Part shown: positions 9,093-17,907 of the stretch, one piece after another
How positions within the stretch are numbered: the stretch's first letter is position 1
How the letters are laid out: each line of letters starts with the position of its first letter
DNA from: Lachancea dasiensis
Lineage: Eukaryota; Ascomycota; Saccharomycetes; Saccharomycetales; Saccharomycetaceae
Assembly (NCBI GenBank): GCA_900074725.1
Contig: LT598457.1
Span: 1,302,001-1,366,000 of the forward strand
Direction: 5' to 3'
Length of the DNA: 64,000 nucleotides
The notes under the pieces: model-generated
What the model was told of the DNA's origin: nothing
The model's input: the letters and a program-made list of their open reading frames with translations, nothing else
Databases searched by the model: none
Made by a program: the position numbers and the translations under genes

Positions 9093-10706
9093 TTATACGT
9101 GCTGATGACTCAGTTTCTTTAGAACATCTGGGTAGGCCCTAAAGATTTCATCAAATCTTTGCGGATAAGAGACACGGAAAACCTCTGGGTCATTGCCCAG
9201 AGCCACAAAAAAGGTGGCAGTACCGGATCTTATAGTTTCGTTAGTTATACTGCAGATCTGAAGCGCAATCACAAACGAAAAGGCCATTAGTGGAACATTA
9301 AATCCGTGACCTGAGTTGTAACTAGGTGAAGTGAACCTCAAATATAAGTACGCAAACAAAGCGGCCAGGTAACTCGCCACAAGAGAAAAGAACCCCAGAG
9401 CGATGTTAATTAAATTATCGTTGATTAGAGCATCCATGCCCTTTTCTCTTAGCATGTACCAGGTTTCTTTGGCTGCTCTCAAGTAAGGTTTACCGTACAA
9501 GGCAATGAAACAGTACGCATAGTGGTTGAAATAACGGGCTAGCCATTCTAAAAATCCAATGATCCAATCAATGATAATGAAGGCACATTGTGCCCACTGG
9601 CTATCCGAAATGTTAGTAACTTGGCCGTTCCTCAATAACCTGAACACCTGCTTTGCAGTTTCTATCAAAGATACAATCAAGGACCCAAAACAGATTGAGC
9701 CGAACGACACGGTAAGTGCTCTCTTTAGCGACCCAAATGCTGGCCAACGAGGCATTCCTTGGTCCGATTTGGACATGTAGTACCAGCACCCGTATATACC
9801 CGAGACTGTGCAATGAATAACATTTCTGATGACCTCAGAGATGTAAAATCCACAAAAAAATACTAAAACAAGGATGCCGATAAGTTTAGAATTTGAACAC
9901 GATCCTCCACCTGTGTTACAGCCTGCATTGCCGCTTTTAGGATCGTATTTGATGTAGGTTGCGACTATAACAGCGGAGAACAATACTCCAAAAGCGCTTG
10001 CAACAATCGACCCAAAAAATGAAATCAAGTAGGTCTGAGGGTGTTTTTTCATCACGTCCACAACGGTTTTTAAAATCGCCACACTCAAGGGAATCCGCGA
10101 GCGCATGCCCCAATAGCACCAAGCGGTAATCAAAGTAAAAATCAGGAATATGATACCTGCAGACCAGTACCGCATGGCAAGGTAGGCAATGGCAGTACCA
10201 AGCCCCGAAAGAATATTGAATATCATGCCACAGTAGATAAACCACTTGGGAGACGCCCGCATGAGGACGAGACCCAGTAGTGAAAAGACCAAGGCGATCA
10301 CGCACGAGAAAACCAGCAAAATGGCGGAGTTCGTGTTCAATGTGCCGGTGTTTTGGCCGTTGTATATCCCCGAACCGGTGGCCGCATACGTGTTGGCCCA
10401 CGACCTCAGAGTGATCGCCGCGATTGCGACAAACCCACAGACGGTGGCGAGAAAGAAAATCGTGAACGGCCAGTCATTGAGCCGAAACTTATTGTCGTTA
10501 TCCGTGGGGAAACTTTCTTCAAACGAGCCTATTGGCGCCCCGTCTGACTTGGAGCTGAGGTTATAGTACTGGTCCTGTCGAAACTGGTAATCTTGCTGCT
10601 GGGGTTGCTGTTCTTGCTGTCCATGTGGATCTGTGGCCTGCCCCTGCCCATTGTTGGGTGCGTAGGATGGGGGTGGCTGCGCAGGCCTGCTATATTTCTC
10701 GGACAT
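9093..10706 (-). CDS. PNS1: Choline-transporter-like membrane protein Pns1
   Basis: Pns1 is the yeast member of the CTL/SLC44 family, a plasma-membrane protein of unclear substrate. The product has 537 residues; S. cerevisiae has 539. A hydrophilic, Pro/Gln-rich N-terminal tail (about residues 1-85) is followed by about ten hydrophobic membrane segments. The family-typical region GIYGCWYYMSKSDQGMPRWPAFGSLKRALT lies near the middle (about 305-335). Its start ATG is unambiguous. It lies convergent with MTR10, as YOR160W-YOR161C. It marks the left edge of a gene-poor stretch that coincides with a break in gene order. Confidence 0.95.
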   Translation of the reverse strand: MSEKYSRPAQPPPSYAPNNGQGQATDPHGQQEQQPQQQDYQFRQDQYYNLSSKSDGAPIGSFEESFPTDNDNKFRLNDWPFTIFFLATVCGFVAIAAITLRSWANTYAATGSGIYNGQNTGTLNTNSAILLVFSCVIALVFSLLGLVLMRASPKWFIYCGMIFNILSGLGTAIAYLAMRYWSAGIIFLIFTLITAWCYWGMRSRIPLSVAILKTVVDVMKKHPQTYLISFFGSIVASAFGVLFSAVIVATYIKYDPKSGNAGCNTGGGSCSNSKLIGILVLVFFCGFYISEVIRNVIHCTVSGIYGCWYYMSKSDQGMPRWPAFGSLKRALTVSFGSICFGSLIVSLIETAKQVFRLLRNGQVTNISDSQWAQCAFIIIDWIIGFLEWLARYFNHYAYCFIALYGKPYLRAAKETWYMLREKGMDALINDNLINIALGFFSLVASYLAALFAYLYLRFTSPSYNSGHGFNVPLMAFSFVIALQICSITNETIRSGTATFFVALGNDPEVFRVSYPQRFDEIFRAYPDVLKKLSHQHV

Positions 10707-11791
10707 TTTCCCCCTACTAATCTACTATACTATATGATACCCTAGTTATTCAGTTCCACACGAGAACACTCACAATTAGTGAGCTTGCTGGCTTTTATTC
10801 AACTCGCTGGTGAGACGCAAAGATGTGGAGTGAAGGGACGAACTATTTGACCCTAAATTGAATAAATATATATATACACAAATATATGTTCTATGCATAG
10901 TTTGCTTCCAGCACCTGCGATGACATCAAATTAATTACGTGTGTTACCCGGCCGCGAATGGATGACAGGCTCTGGCGATCTTGCCTTGGGAGAATAAAAG
11001 AGAGGTGAAAGAAGCGTTCTGATACACCAATTAGTGTCTTTGAGTCCTTACGGTCGGCTGTAGAAGACAAGCGATCCAAAAGACGGCCAAAATGTTGAGA
11101 AATTGAGACTTTTAGGAGTTTCTCCTATTGGCGAGATTTTCTCGAGTGAAAGTGAGTATTTCGAGCCTGAATAGTACCGTCCTAGCATAGGAAATATCAT
11201 GGTACTATAGAGTGTACCGTTTGGCGAATGCGCGACCCTCGGAGTGCCCGAGAGTAGGCGTGGTGATCACTATGTACAATAGTGTCGCTCAAGTGGCACG
11301 TGGGCAAATAGATCCTCTCCCAGGCGACCACGTGAGATGCAGATCGAATCCAGCAATCTGAATACCAGCAGGACCAATGCCCTCGAGGTACGAGCACTGG
11401 GTTTGACTGAAGACACGGGAAATGCTAGTACTATCGACTGGCGGAGATGTGGTACTGTTCGAAGAGCATCGTGTTGCATAATGGTAAGCACCAATTTAGT
11501 GTCAGTGTAGTACAGAATGATACGAGAAAACGTCAGTAAGACGAAAGTGTACACGGTGAATGATCGACCAATGGGATCCAGAAAGGCTGCGAGAATTTAA
11601 GCTTGTAGGATGGTTAGCCAGCTACTGACGGCGCTGACTCGCTTTAACGGGTATTCTGTATCTGAGTACTCTACAACAATCAATAGTGATCGAAGGTTAA
11701 TCCACAATTGAAATCTCTTATTGTATAAAAAGTATATAGGCATAGATTGAGTATCGTGCTGCAATGCGCTGCTGACGTCCGACATTTACAT
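10707..11791. other. Intergenic region upstream of PNS1
   Basis: A 1.1-kb spacer lies between the PNS1 start and the stop of the dehydrogenase gene. It should hold the PNS1 promoter. AT-rich tracts near 10860-10890 could serve as a nucleosome-depleted or TATA region. Two CACGTG E-boxes lie further out. Short open frames here have no recognisable domains. No tRNA or repeat was recognised. Confidence 0.55.
11297..11334. promoter_or_regulatory. Pair of CACGTG E-boxes
   Basis: CACGTG occurs at 11297-11302 and 11329-11334, 32 bp apart, or about three helical turns. In yeasts this palindrome is bound by basic helix-loop-helix factors such as Cbf1 and Pho4. The pair is about 600 bp upstream of PNS1, far for a yeast promoter, so its target is uncertain. 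Confidence 0.45.
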
Positions 11792-12494
11792 CTACCAAAC
11801 AAGTTCTGAGCCGTCGTAACTCAAGAACTTGCCGAAGTTCTTGGACTTAAGTTCTTGCAGGACATTTTTATTGATAGCAGAGGCGGACTGATCTGGGGTG
11901 ATAAGTGGCAGAGTGTTGAGGAATTGCTCACGAACATCAGGGTCCAAGCCCTCTACGAACTCGTTACCCATGTCACTTCCAACCAAACCAGGGTGGACTA
12001 GGGCAAAACTGTATCCCTCTGGCGACAGCTCTTGCTGCAATTGTCTGAAAGCATAGTTGAGACCGGCCTTTGACAAACCGTAGCCTGAGGTAGAAAGAGG
12101 CATTACCGTACCCACAGATCCAACAANNNNNNNNNNNNNNNNNNNNTGGGCCCAAGGTGTTTACGACAAAATGCTCGAGATAAAGATCGTCCGATAGGCC
12201 CAAGACTGGATCAGAAGACTTGGCAATGCCTGCGTTAGAAATCAGGACATCGATCCCTTCTGGGGTAATTTCCTGCGTAGTCTTCGCGGCAGCTTGCACA
12301 CTTTCCGCAGATGCGACATCCAATTGCACGAGCTTGACATTCGAGTGAGCGTCCGCCCACGATTTCAACTCTGCCGCCGTTTCCACGTTTCTAGCAGTCG
12401 CAATGACGGTGTTGGTGGAGTCTGAGCTCAATTCTTTGACGAATGAGAAGCCAATGCCTCTGTTAGCGCCTGAAACGAAATAAGTCTTGGACAT
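11792..12494 (-). CDS. Short-chain dehydrogenase/reductase, interrupted by assembly gap
   Basis: This is a classical SDR oxidoreductase of the C-factor/carbonyl-reductase-like type, probably NADP(H)-dependent and cytosolic; the substrate is unknown. The N-terminal part shows the nucleotide-binding loop SGANRGIG (residues 8-15), the acidic/polar second strand, and NAG (87-89). After the gap come VGSVG and the catalytic YxxxK as YGLSK. Twenty N bases (12127-12146) replace the segment containing helix 4 and the strand before the catalytic serine. The frames on either side do not match across 20 bases, so the gap length is a placeholder. A complete gene of about 250 codons is likely. It has no counterpart at this position in the S. 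cerevisiae order and looks like an accessory gene. Confidence 0.85.
12127..12146. other. Assembly gap (20 N)
   Basis: Twenty undetermined bases lie inside the dehydrogenase gene. SDR family spacing between the NTLGP segment and the VGS segment implies that some 20-30 residues belong here, so the real missing stretch is probably longer than 20 bases. Confidence 0.95.
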
Positions 12495-12525
12495 GTTAAT
12501 GGTTTTGAAGGGTTAGTTGAATGAT

Positions 12526-12591
12526 GTTCGGGGTGAATAATTCAAGTGTTTGAATCTGGTTCGGGGTGGATAATTCAAGTGTTTGAATCTG
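12526..12591. repeat. Tandem duplication of a 33-bp unit
   Basis: Two adjacent 33-bp copies (12526-12558 and 12559-12591) differ at one base. They lie 32-97 bp upstream of the dehydrogenase start, between the TATA box and the ATG, so they lengthen its 5' leader or core promoter. Confidence 0.9.
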
Positions 12592-12638
12592 CTCTGTTAG
12601 GACAGGAGTTGGAATAGCTTGGAGTAGACTGAACCCGG

Positions 12639-12646
12639 CTTTTATA
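12639..12646 (-). promoter_or_regulatory. TATA box of the dehydrogenase gene
   Basis: TATAAAAG on the minus strand lies about 145 bp upstream of the ATG, a usual yeast distance once the duplicated 33-bp leader is allowed for. TATA-containing promoters in yeast tend to drive stress-regulated genes. Confidence 0.55.
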
Positions 12647-12675
12647 CAGTTTGGAGACACCGTATCATTATTAAT

Positions 12676-12765
12676 CTCGAGAACTTGTGGCGTCAGGATC
12701 GTCAACTGTCAGCTTCGAGATGTGTAAGCACTTGTTTTCCTCGAGCACTCGTTGAAAACCTCGAG
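12676..12765. promoter_or_regulatory. Three CTCGAG sites upstream of the dehydrogenase
   Basis: CTCGAG occurs at 12676, 12740 and 12760, about 180-270 bp before the ATG; the last two share the 8-mer CCTCGAGC. In S. cerevisiae this core is bound by the stress-induced repressor Xbp1. A Yap1-like TTAGTAA lies further up at 12918-12924. Regulation by either factor is an inference from sequence match only. Confidence 0.4.
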
Positions 12766-14531
12766 CTATACTGAGACATCACTTAACGATCAGATCAACA
12801 AAACGGGGGCGCTACTAGGTTGACTGTCATTACTCACCTAGTATTAGATAGGATACACACACGGCAAAACTGTGTTTCAAGCGACTCAATACAGCAGCCA
12901 AGCGTCTTTTTCGGCACTTAGTAATACACCATTGAGCAAATATCTGGAGAGACAAAGACGTTTATTCTGGGACCGAGAAGTGATTAGAAATGTAAACAGA
13001 GTGGACTTTGTAAGCAAATCTACAATAGTAAATACGGCGTGAATCCGAACTTATGTTCTTGGCAGGGTGGTGTATGTCGTAAGATATTTAGCATGAGCAT
13101 TATGCTCGAGACATATGAGCAGAGTAGCAAGGTGAAGAAGACACACCGCTTCACCCCCAAACGTACTGTGAGATACCGCAACCTTAACCTACGTCTTTTT
13201 TTTATTATTTGGAACAAGCCAGCGTCCGCAGTAGTTGGCCTGCCGTCCTGTATACCCAATTCTTTTGGTAAACATCGTACTTTTAATGCTGAGTACTTGA
13301 AACTAGATCTGGAGCTTATGAGGCGACCTCTATCTGCCTCTATGGGCTCTAAATTATGGCCATACCTGGGACAGCGGGCCGTTGTCTTTACGAACCTGGG
13401 TGAAGATTGGGCCCGGACAATTAAGCAGCTTACTCTGGGCTGTTGGATGGTTTGAACGGCTGGTCGCGTCATTACTATGCGATCGAAGCCTTCCTGGATC
13501 CCATTGGTTGATTTCTCACCTTCTGATTTCCGAATTTCCTGACGCCTCTCTGATCACCTCTCACGCTACCGTAACTACATGTTGATAATCACTATTATAT
13601 TGCTAGACGTCCTAAAGGCAGTACCAGATCACCACCATATAAATGGGATTTCATACTACTAATAGCTAGAGCTCTGAGTTTTTATAACCACAACTTCAAC
13701 AAGCGAGTATGTATATTACAAGTTGATGGCGCCAATGGGCCACGAGGACATGGCTTCGAATGAGAACTATATCAGGCCGCAAGTGAAACGGGTAATAAGA
13801 ATCCTTAGCCCAGCGTTTTTCCTTCTGGTTTATTACGATGTAGTTGGCTATGAAGTTAGCGTACTGTATGCTTCATTTACAATAAATCCCGAATTAGAGA
13901 CTTGAGAGACTTCACAAGAAGCTAATTTGAAATAGTTCTCTATCAGCAAAAGTCAAAAGTGAGATCCTGTTAATAGTCACTTTGTCTTTTAAGCGTAGAA
14001 CGGGCTTCCGCATTGGTGAAAGTCAGTTATAGTAGCAAAATCGGCTACCGACGAGCTACGCGAGCGTTTATAACTCCTTTGGCTTCGGGACCACACGGAA
14101 GAAGCAGCTATTTGGTACTGTCTGCTGCTCTGACCTATAATTCAAATTGATCGACTTACCCGACAAACTTCTGTACAACCAGGTCTAAATCCAATACCCA
14201 TTTGTTGCCACATTCGAATTTCAACAGCGCTCAAGTGATAGGCTTTTTTTTGGCAATCTTGTCTAAAATACAAACATTAGAGAGCTCTTGTCAAGTGTAA
14301 TGCGCTCGATCACTAGGCTCGCCACGACTTGCACTCCTGCGGACTTGCTAATCTTGCTCGTGCGTCCTGGGTTCATTTCTGTCTTGGCCCATGAACCTCA
14401 CGTGTGGCCGAAGGTCTAATTTCCAATCTGAGAAGTGTTATCTGGAGTTATCACCTAGTCCTCCCTCAAGAAACCCGTCGTGTACTACAGCTGATTGCGG
14501 CCGTCATTGAGAGTATTGGTCACTCTTCATC
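12766..14531. other. Gene-poor interval before ISN1
   Basis: About 1.8 kb without a supportable gene. Two overlapping open frames on opposite strands near 13020-13472 have unlike-protein composition and no known domain. A CACGTG at 14399-14404, 128 bp upstream of ISN1, is the only clear promoter motif. No tRNA or LTR was recognised. The interval coincides with the change in gene order between PNS1 and ISN1. Confidence 0.5.
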
Positions 14532-15833
14532 ATGCCATCGAGGTACAGGGTTGAATATCAGCTGAAATCCCACCGTAAAGATGAGCTAATCGAATGGATC
14601 AAGGGTTTACTAGCGGTACCTTTCGTACTTCATTCTTCTTCAGTGGGTGAGAGTGCTAAACAATTGATGCGCCAGAGGTATGCAGAGGTATTCACCGCTG
14701 TGGAGAAATTGATTAATGAACAGTATGAAGTGGGCAGGCAGGTTCATCTAGCAGATTTAGATTTCCAGCGTCACAGAACAAGGCTTGCACTCCTTGTGCC
14801 AACTATAGGGCCCTTCTTCACTAAATTGCCCTTGGAAGAAGCCTTTTACCTTGTTGACAACGTAAGAGCGATTTCCTCGAGGACTATGGTCGCCCCCAGT
14901 TTTAACGACATTCGACACATCCTAAACAGCGCCCAGATCCTAGAGATGCGCAAGTTTCATGACGTCAAGTTGGTTACTTTCGATGGTGATGTGACACTCT
15001 ATGAAGATGGCGGATCCATTACCGAAGCCAGCAAAATTACGCCTTTGTTGTTGAGCCTACTGAGAAGCGGAATACACGTTGGAATAGTCACTGCCGCCGG
15101 TTACGACGAGGCCCAGAAATACATGGAACGTTTGTACGGATTCATGTCCGCATTGGAGGCTGATATGACGATCAGTCCGCAACTGAAGGAAAATCTGGCT
15201 GTTTTGGGCGGTGAGTCCAATTATTTGTTCCGATACAACGCCCAACTGCACAAACTCGTGGCCATTCCGCAGGAACGCTGGATACGCTCCCCGATGAGCG
15301 AATGGAGCGAGTCCGACATGACAGAAACCCTCGACCTAGCGGAATCGCTTCTGCACAGCTTCAAAACGAACCTCAACTTGCCCAAAGAGTCCACCATTAT
15401 CCGTAAGCCCAGGGCCGTGGGTATTGTCCCCGGAAACCGTTGGAATCCAGAAACAAAGCGCACGAACCGCGTGAAAATGGACCGCGAGCAGTTGGAGGAA
15501 ATGGTGCTCACTTTGCAGCACCGTATCGAGAATTTCGCTCCAGCTCGTCGCATCCAGTTCAGCTGCTTTGATGGCGGAAGCGACGTATGGTGCGATATCG
15601 GCGGCAAGGACCTCGGTGTTGCTGCCCTACAGAACTATTTTTCCCCAGATGATCCAGTCAAGCCCCGCCAGACGCTCCACGTCGGGGACCAATTTGCACC
15701 AATGGGTTCTGCCAACGATTTCAAGGCTCGTCTCTCAGGAAGTACCGTCTGGATTTCGTCTCCCCAGGAAACAATTGAGGTGCTACAATGTCTCACCCAA
15801 GGTTTTGATCATTTCAAACCACAATACAAGTAG
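14532..15833 (+). CDS. ISN1: IMP-specific 5'-nucleotidase Isn1
   Basis: Isn1 dephosphorylates IMP to inosine in purine nucleotide turnover. The product has 433 residues; the S. cerevisiae enzyme has 450. It is a fungal HAD-type phosphatase: the nucleophile motif reads FDGDVTLY (about residues 150-157, catalytic Asp151 and Asp153). A C-terminal region with HVGDQF carries the late acidic motif. The opening MPSRYRVEYQLKSHRKDELIEWIKGLL is family-typical and fixes the start. It is followed by ATG40 on the same strand, as expected from YOR155C and YOR152C after loss or relocation of the intervening genes. Confidence 0.95.
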   Translation: MPSRYRVEYQLKSHRKDELIEWIKGLLAVPFVLHSSSVGESAKQLMRQRYAEVFTAVEKLINEQYEVGRQVHLADLDFQRHRTRLALLVPTIGPFFTKLPLEEAFYLVDNVRAISSRTMVAPSFNDIRHILNSAQILEMRKFHDVKLVTFDGDVTLYEDGGSITEASKITPLLLSLLRSGIHVGIVTAAGYDEAQKYMERLYGFMSALEADMTISPQLKENLAVLGGESNYLFRYNAQLHKLVAIPQERWIRSPMSEWSESDMTETLDLAESLLHSFKTNLNLPKESTIIRKPRAVGIVPGNRWNPETKRTNRVKMDREQLEEMVLTLQHRIENFAPARRIQFSCFDGGSDVWCDIGGKDLGVAALQNYFSPDDPVKPRQTLHVGDQFAPMGSANDFKARLSGSTVWISSPQETIEVLQCLTQGFDHFKPQYK

Positions 15834-16176
15834 AGCTACCCATGGCCGGACTCTCAACTACCTTCTTTTCCATTCATGTCGTCGCACGCCAGCCGTCGCT
15901 CCCTCCGTCATTAATGACAATACTGTTAATCACCATAGACGTATTAGTGTCGTATGATGTGCCTTGTGATTAGGTAAGCTATTGCCCGATAATCGTGCTC
16001 ATCTCAAGTCATCTCATCTCAACACATCCCTCCCTTTGCACAAGTGGAGCGTAAGCTGCTTGGCTACATAAACAATATAACTAAACAATTGGCTCTAACG
16101 AAATGCTCCAGCTTATTACTTCACCTGCTATGTATGGTTTATCCCATGGTTGCCCCCACGTTCTGGGCGTCCTTTG
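15834..16176. other. Spacer ISN1-ATG40
   Basis: This 343-bp spacer lies between two genes on the same strand and must carry the ISN1 terminator and the ATG40 promoter. A stretch at 15998-16025 repeats a TCATCTCA-like octamer. Nothing else was recognised. Confidence 0.5.
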
Positions 16177-16848
16177 ATGATCATGTTCTCCCTTCGAAAC
16201 TCAACCACTAACCTATGCCACAGATTCGTTACTTCGACCATCATCCCACTCCAGATTACGATAGAACATCTAAATTTGGGAGGTAATGGGCCTGACTCAT
16301 TTTCGATGTACGTATTTCTTCTGAAATATTGGTGTTTGTACACTATGATAAGGTCGATTCCCAACCCCTTGGTCTATCTTTTCCAATCGTTGCCACTATC
16401 CAATGTAGTGGAACTAGGAGCATGGGTAGTGCTGGTGTGTGAAATTTTGGGCCGTTTCAACCTGTTAGAGATCTCCAGGGGTTACGGGATTAGCACACAT
16501 ACAAAACCCGCTAGTACCGCTCGGACAGGTTGGATGAGCTATTTTCAATCGCTTACAACCCCTCCGCTAACAGACCGATATGTATTTGGGCAGCTCACGA
16601 TAATGAATCTGCGATTTGTGGAAAATTGGCCTTTCAAGTTACAGATTTTGGATTCAAGCTTTAAAGGATCTATTGGGTGGATATTACGATTCCAAGGTAC
16701 TCCACTTAAAAACCAGGAGTCTGCTGATACACGTTCTTGGAAGTGGGGTTACCAGTGGCTTGCTGGACAAGCCATTCAAAAGGCGGTGGGTGGCGAGGAG
16801 GAGTATGATTTATTGGATGATGTTATTCAGGACATTAAAAAGTCGTAA
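16177..16848 (+). CDS. ATG40: Reticulophagy receptor Atg40 (diverged orthologue)
   Basis: Atg40 is a reticulon-like ER membrane protein that recruits Atg8 for selective autophagy of cortical ER. The 223-residue product (S. cerevisiae 256) matches in layout and in short blocks: IIPLQITIE near the start, LLKYWCLYTMI in the second hydrophobic region, two long hydrophobic hairpins within about residues 20-105, and DRYVFGQLT. The C-terminal acidic tail ends with an Atg8-interacting motif YDLL (about 210-213) preceded by three glutamates; S. cerevisiae has YDFM in the equivalent place. Start may be this ATG or the one two codons later (16183), which fits the yeast MFN opening better. Position between ISN1 and RPB2 matches YOR152C. 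Confidence 0.85.
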   Translation: MIMFSLRNSTTNLCHRFVTSTIIPLQITIEHLNLGGNGPDSFSMYVFLLKYWCLYTMIRSIPNPLVYLFQSLPLSNVVELGAWVVLVCEILGRFNLLEISRGYGISTHTKPASTARTGWMSYFQSLTTPPLTDRYVFGQLTIMNLRFVENWPFKLQILDSSFKGSIGWILRFQGTPLKNQESADTRSWKWGYQWLAGQAIQKAVGGEEEYDLLDDVIQDIKKS

Positions 16849-17054
16849 GTAGCTGCTAAATGGGACAGCGCCGAATCATTTGGATGGAATGGTTTCTCTT
16901 GGCGGTCTGTTCTCCTTCCAGTTCGTTCGTATTGAAGTTAGATTATATATACAGGTGACTAGTTAGTTAGTTATGGAAATGCAAGTACGTACACGTCAGA
17001 TTCTCTCGGTGGTTGCCCAAAGCTTACACGCGAGCGGCGGAATAGACTGTCTTA

Positions 17055-17852
17055 TTATGCCTCGTTCATTTTGTGCACCAGAGAATCCACTTTCAGTTTC
17101 TTTTCCAGTTGAGAGGCTTTCAGTTGCGCCCTCTTCCTTTGGTTAACTATTCTTCTTTCCAAAAACTTGGGAACAAAAGGTTGGGGAGCTGGTTGGTAGG
17201 GACCCAAGGCGCCGTCGAAGGCGGTGCCAGGCTTAAATTTATCGGAACCAATCCTGGTTTGCTCTTCACGGTACTTTGCTAAATCCTCTACCAAGGTGGC
17301 TCCCCAGTCATCCTTATTTTCAGGTTCTTTGGGCCATATAAATGGCTCGGCCATGTCGATTGTCATCTTTTTAATTTGCGGCGCTCTGTAGCGAGGCATT
17401 ACTTGATTCACACGAGTGTATTTCCCGTGCAAAAGTTGTGTTGTGATATTCATGGCTCTTAGGCCGTAGACGTGAAACAGATAGTCTCGAAGATCAAGTT
17501 TGTTAAAGGATTTGGGAACAATGAATTTCGCCTGGAACGGTGTATGCTTAGCATTAGGTCTTAGCAGAATCAATCTTGCTTTGGGAAAATAGTGTTCCGT
17601 TTCACCCACTTTGAAATGTGGCTTACCTTGCGCTACAGCTTCTCTGGACCACTGTAAAATCTTGTCACTCACTTTGACAGGGGAACGCTTTCCTCCAACA
17701 TTTGCAGACTCCTCAGCAACGGTAGCAAGGCCCCTAGCTGCCAAACCATTTCTCAGTATCTTGGGAGCTCTGTGAAGCCAACTACCAGGGAAATTAGTCA
17801 TGCTGGGAGTGATCTGACCTCTGTAACTGAGATTTGTCCACTTTCTAAACAT
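17055..17852 (-). CDS. MRP20: Mitochondrial large ribosomal subunit protein uL23m (Mrp20)
   Basis: Mrp20 is the mitochondrial uL23 protein near the polypeptide exit tunnel. The 265-residue product compares with 263 in S. cerevisiae. It opens with a basic, hydroxylated presequence (about residues 1-45). The central uL23 fold (about 80-160) contains [22 protein letters not shown] and [26 protein letters not shown] segments, and the C-terminus is a basic helical extension. It lies divergent from RPB2 across a 2.4-kb desert. In S. cerevisiae it is YDR405W, adjacent to RPB7 (YDR404C), which is also in this window. Confidence 0.96.
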   Translation of the reverse strand: MFRKWTNLSYRGQITPSMTNFPGSWLHRAPKILRNGLAARGLATVAEESANVGGKRSPVKVSDKILQWSREAVAQGKPHFKVGETEHYFPKARLILLRPNAKHTPFQAKFIVPKSFNKLDLRDYLFHVYGLRAMNITTQLLHGKYTRVNQVMPRYRAPQIKKMTIDMAEPFIWPKEPENKDDWGATLVEDLAKYREEQTRIGSDKFKPGTAFDGALGPYQPAPQPFVPKFLERRIVNQRKRAQLKASQLEKKLKVDSLVHKMNEA

Positions 17853-17899
17853 ACTTGGTGTGGAAAAGTTTTCAGATTGATTATATTATTATAGGTTGG

Positions 17900-17907
17900 C
17901 ACGTGAC
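17900..17907. promoter_or_regulatory. Cbf1-type site before MRP20
   Basis: CACGTGAC (reverse complement GTCACGTG, matching RTCACRTG) lies 48 bp upstream of the MRP20 ATG. Cbf1 is known to act at respiratory and mitochondrial genes in yeasts, so this is a plausible activator site. Confidence 0.5.

Noticed and set aside
11340-11360. GATCGAATCC resembling a tRNA B box
   Set aside because: The surrounding bases do not form a T stem and no acceptor or anticodon arm can be paired.
13020-13472. 150-codon minus-strand frame with ATG overlapped by a 138-codon plus-strand frame
   Set aside because: The two frames shadow each other, composition is unlike a soluble or membrane protein, there is no domain, and no known gene is expected here.
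16616-16848. Second open frame overlapping ATG40
   Set aside because: It is a shifted-frame shadow of the ATG40 C-terminal region, which itself matches Atg40.
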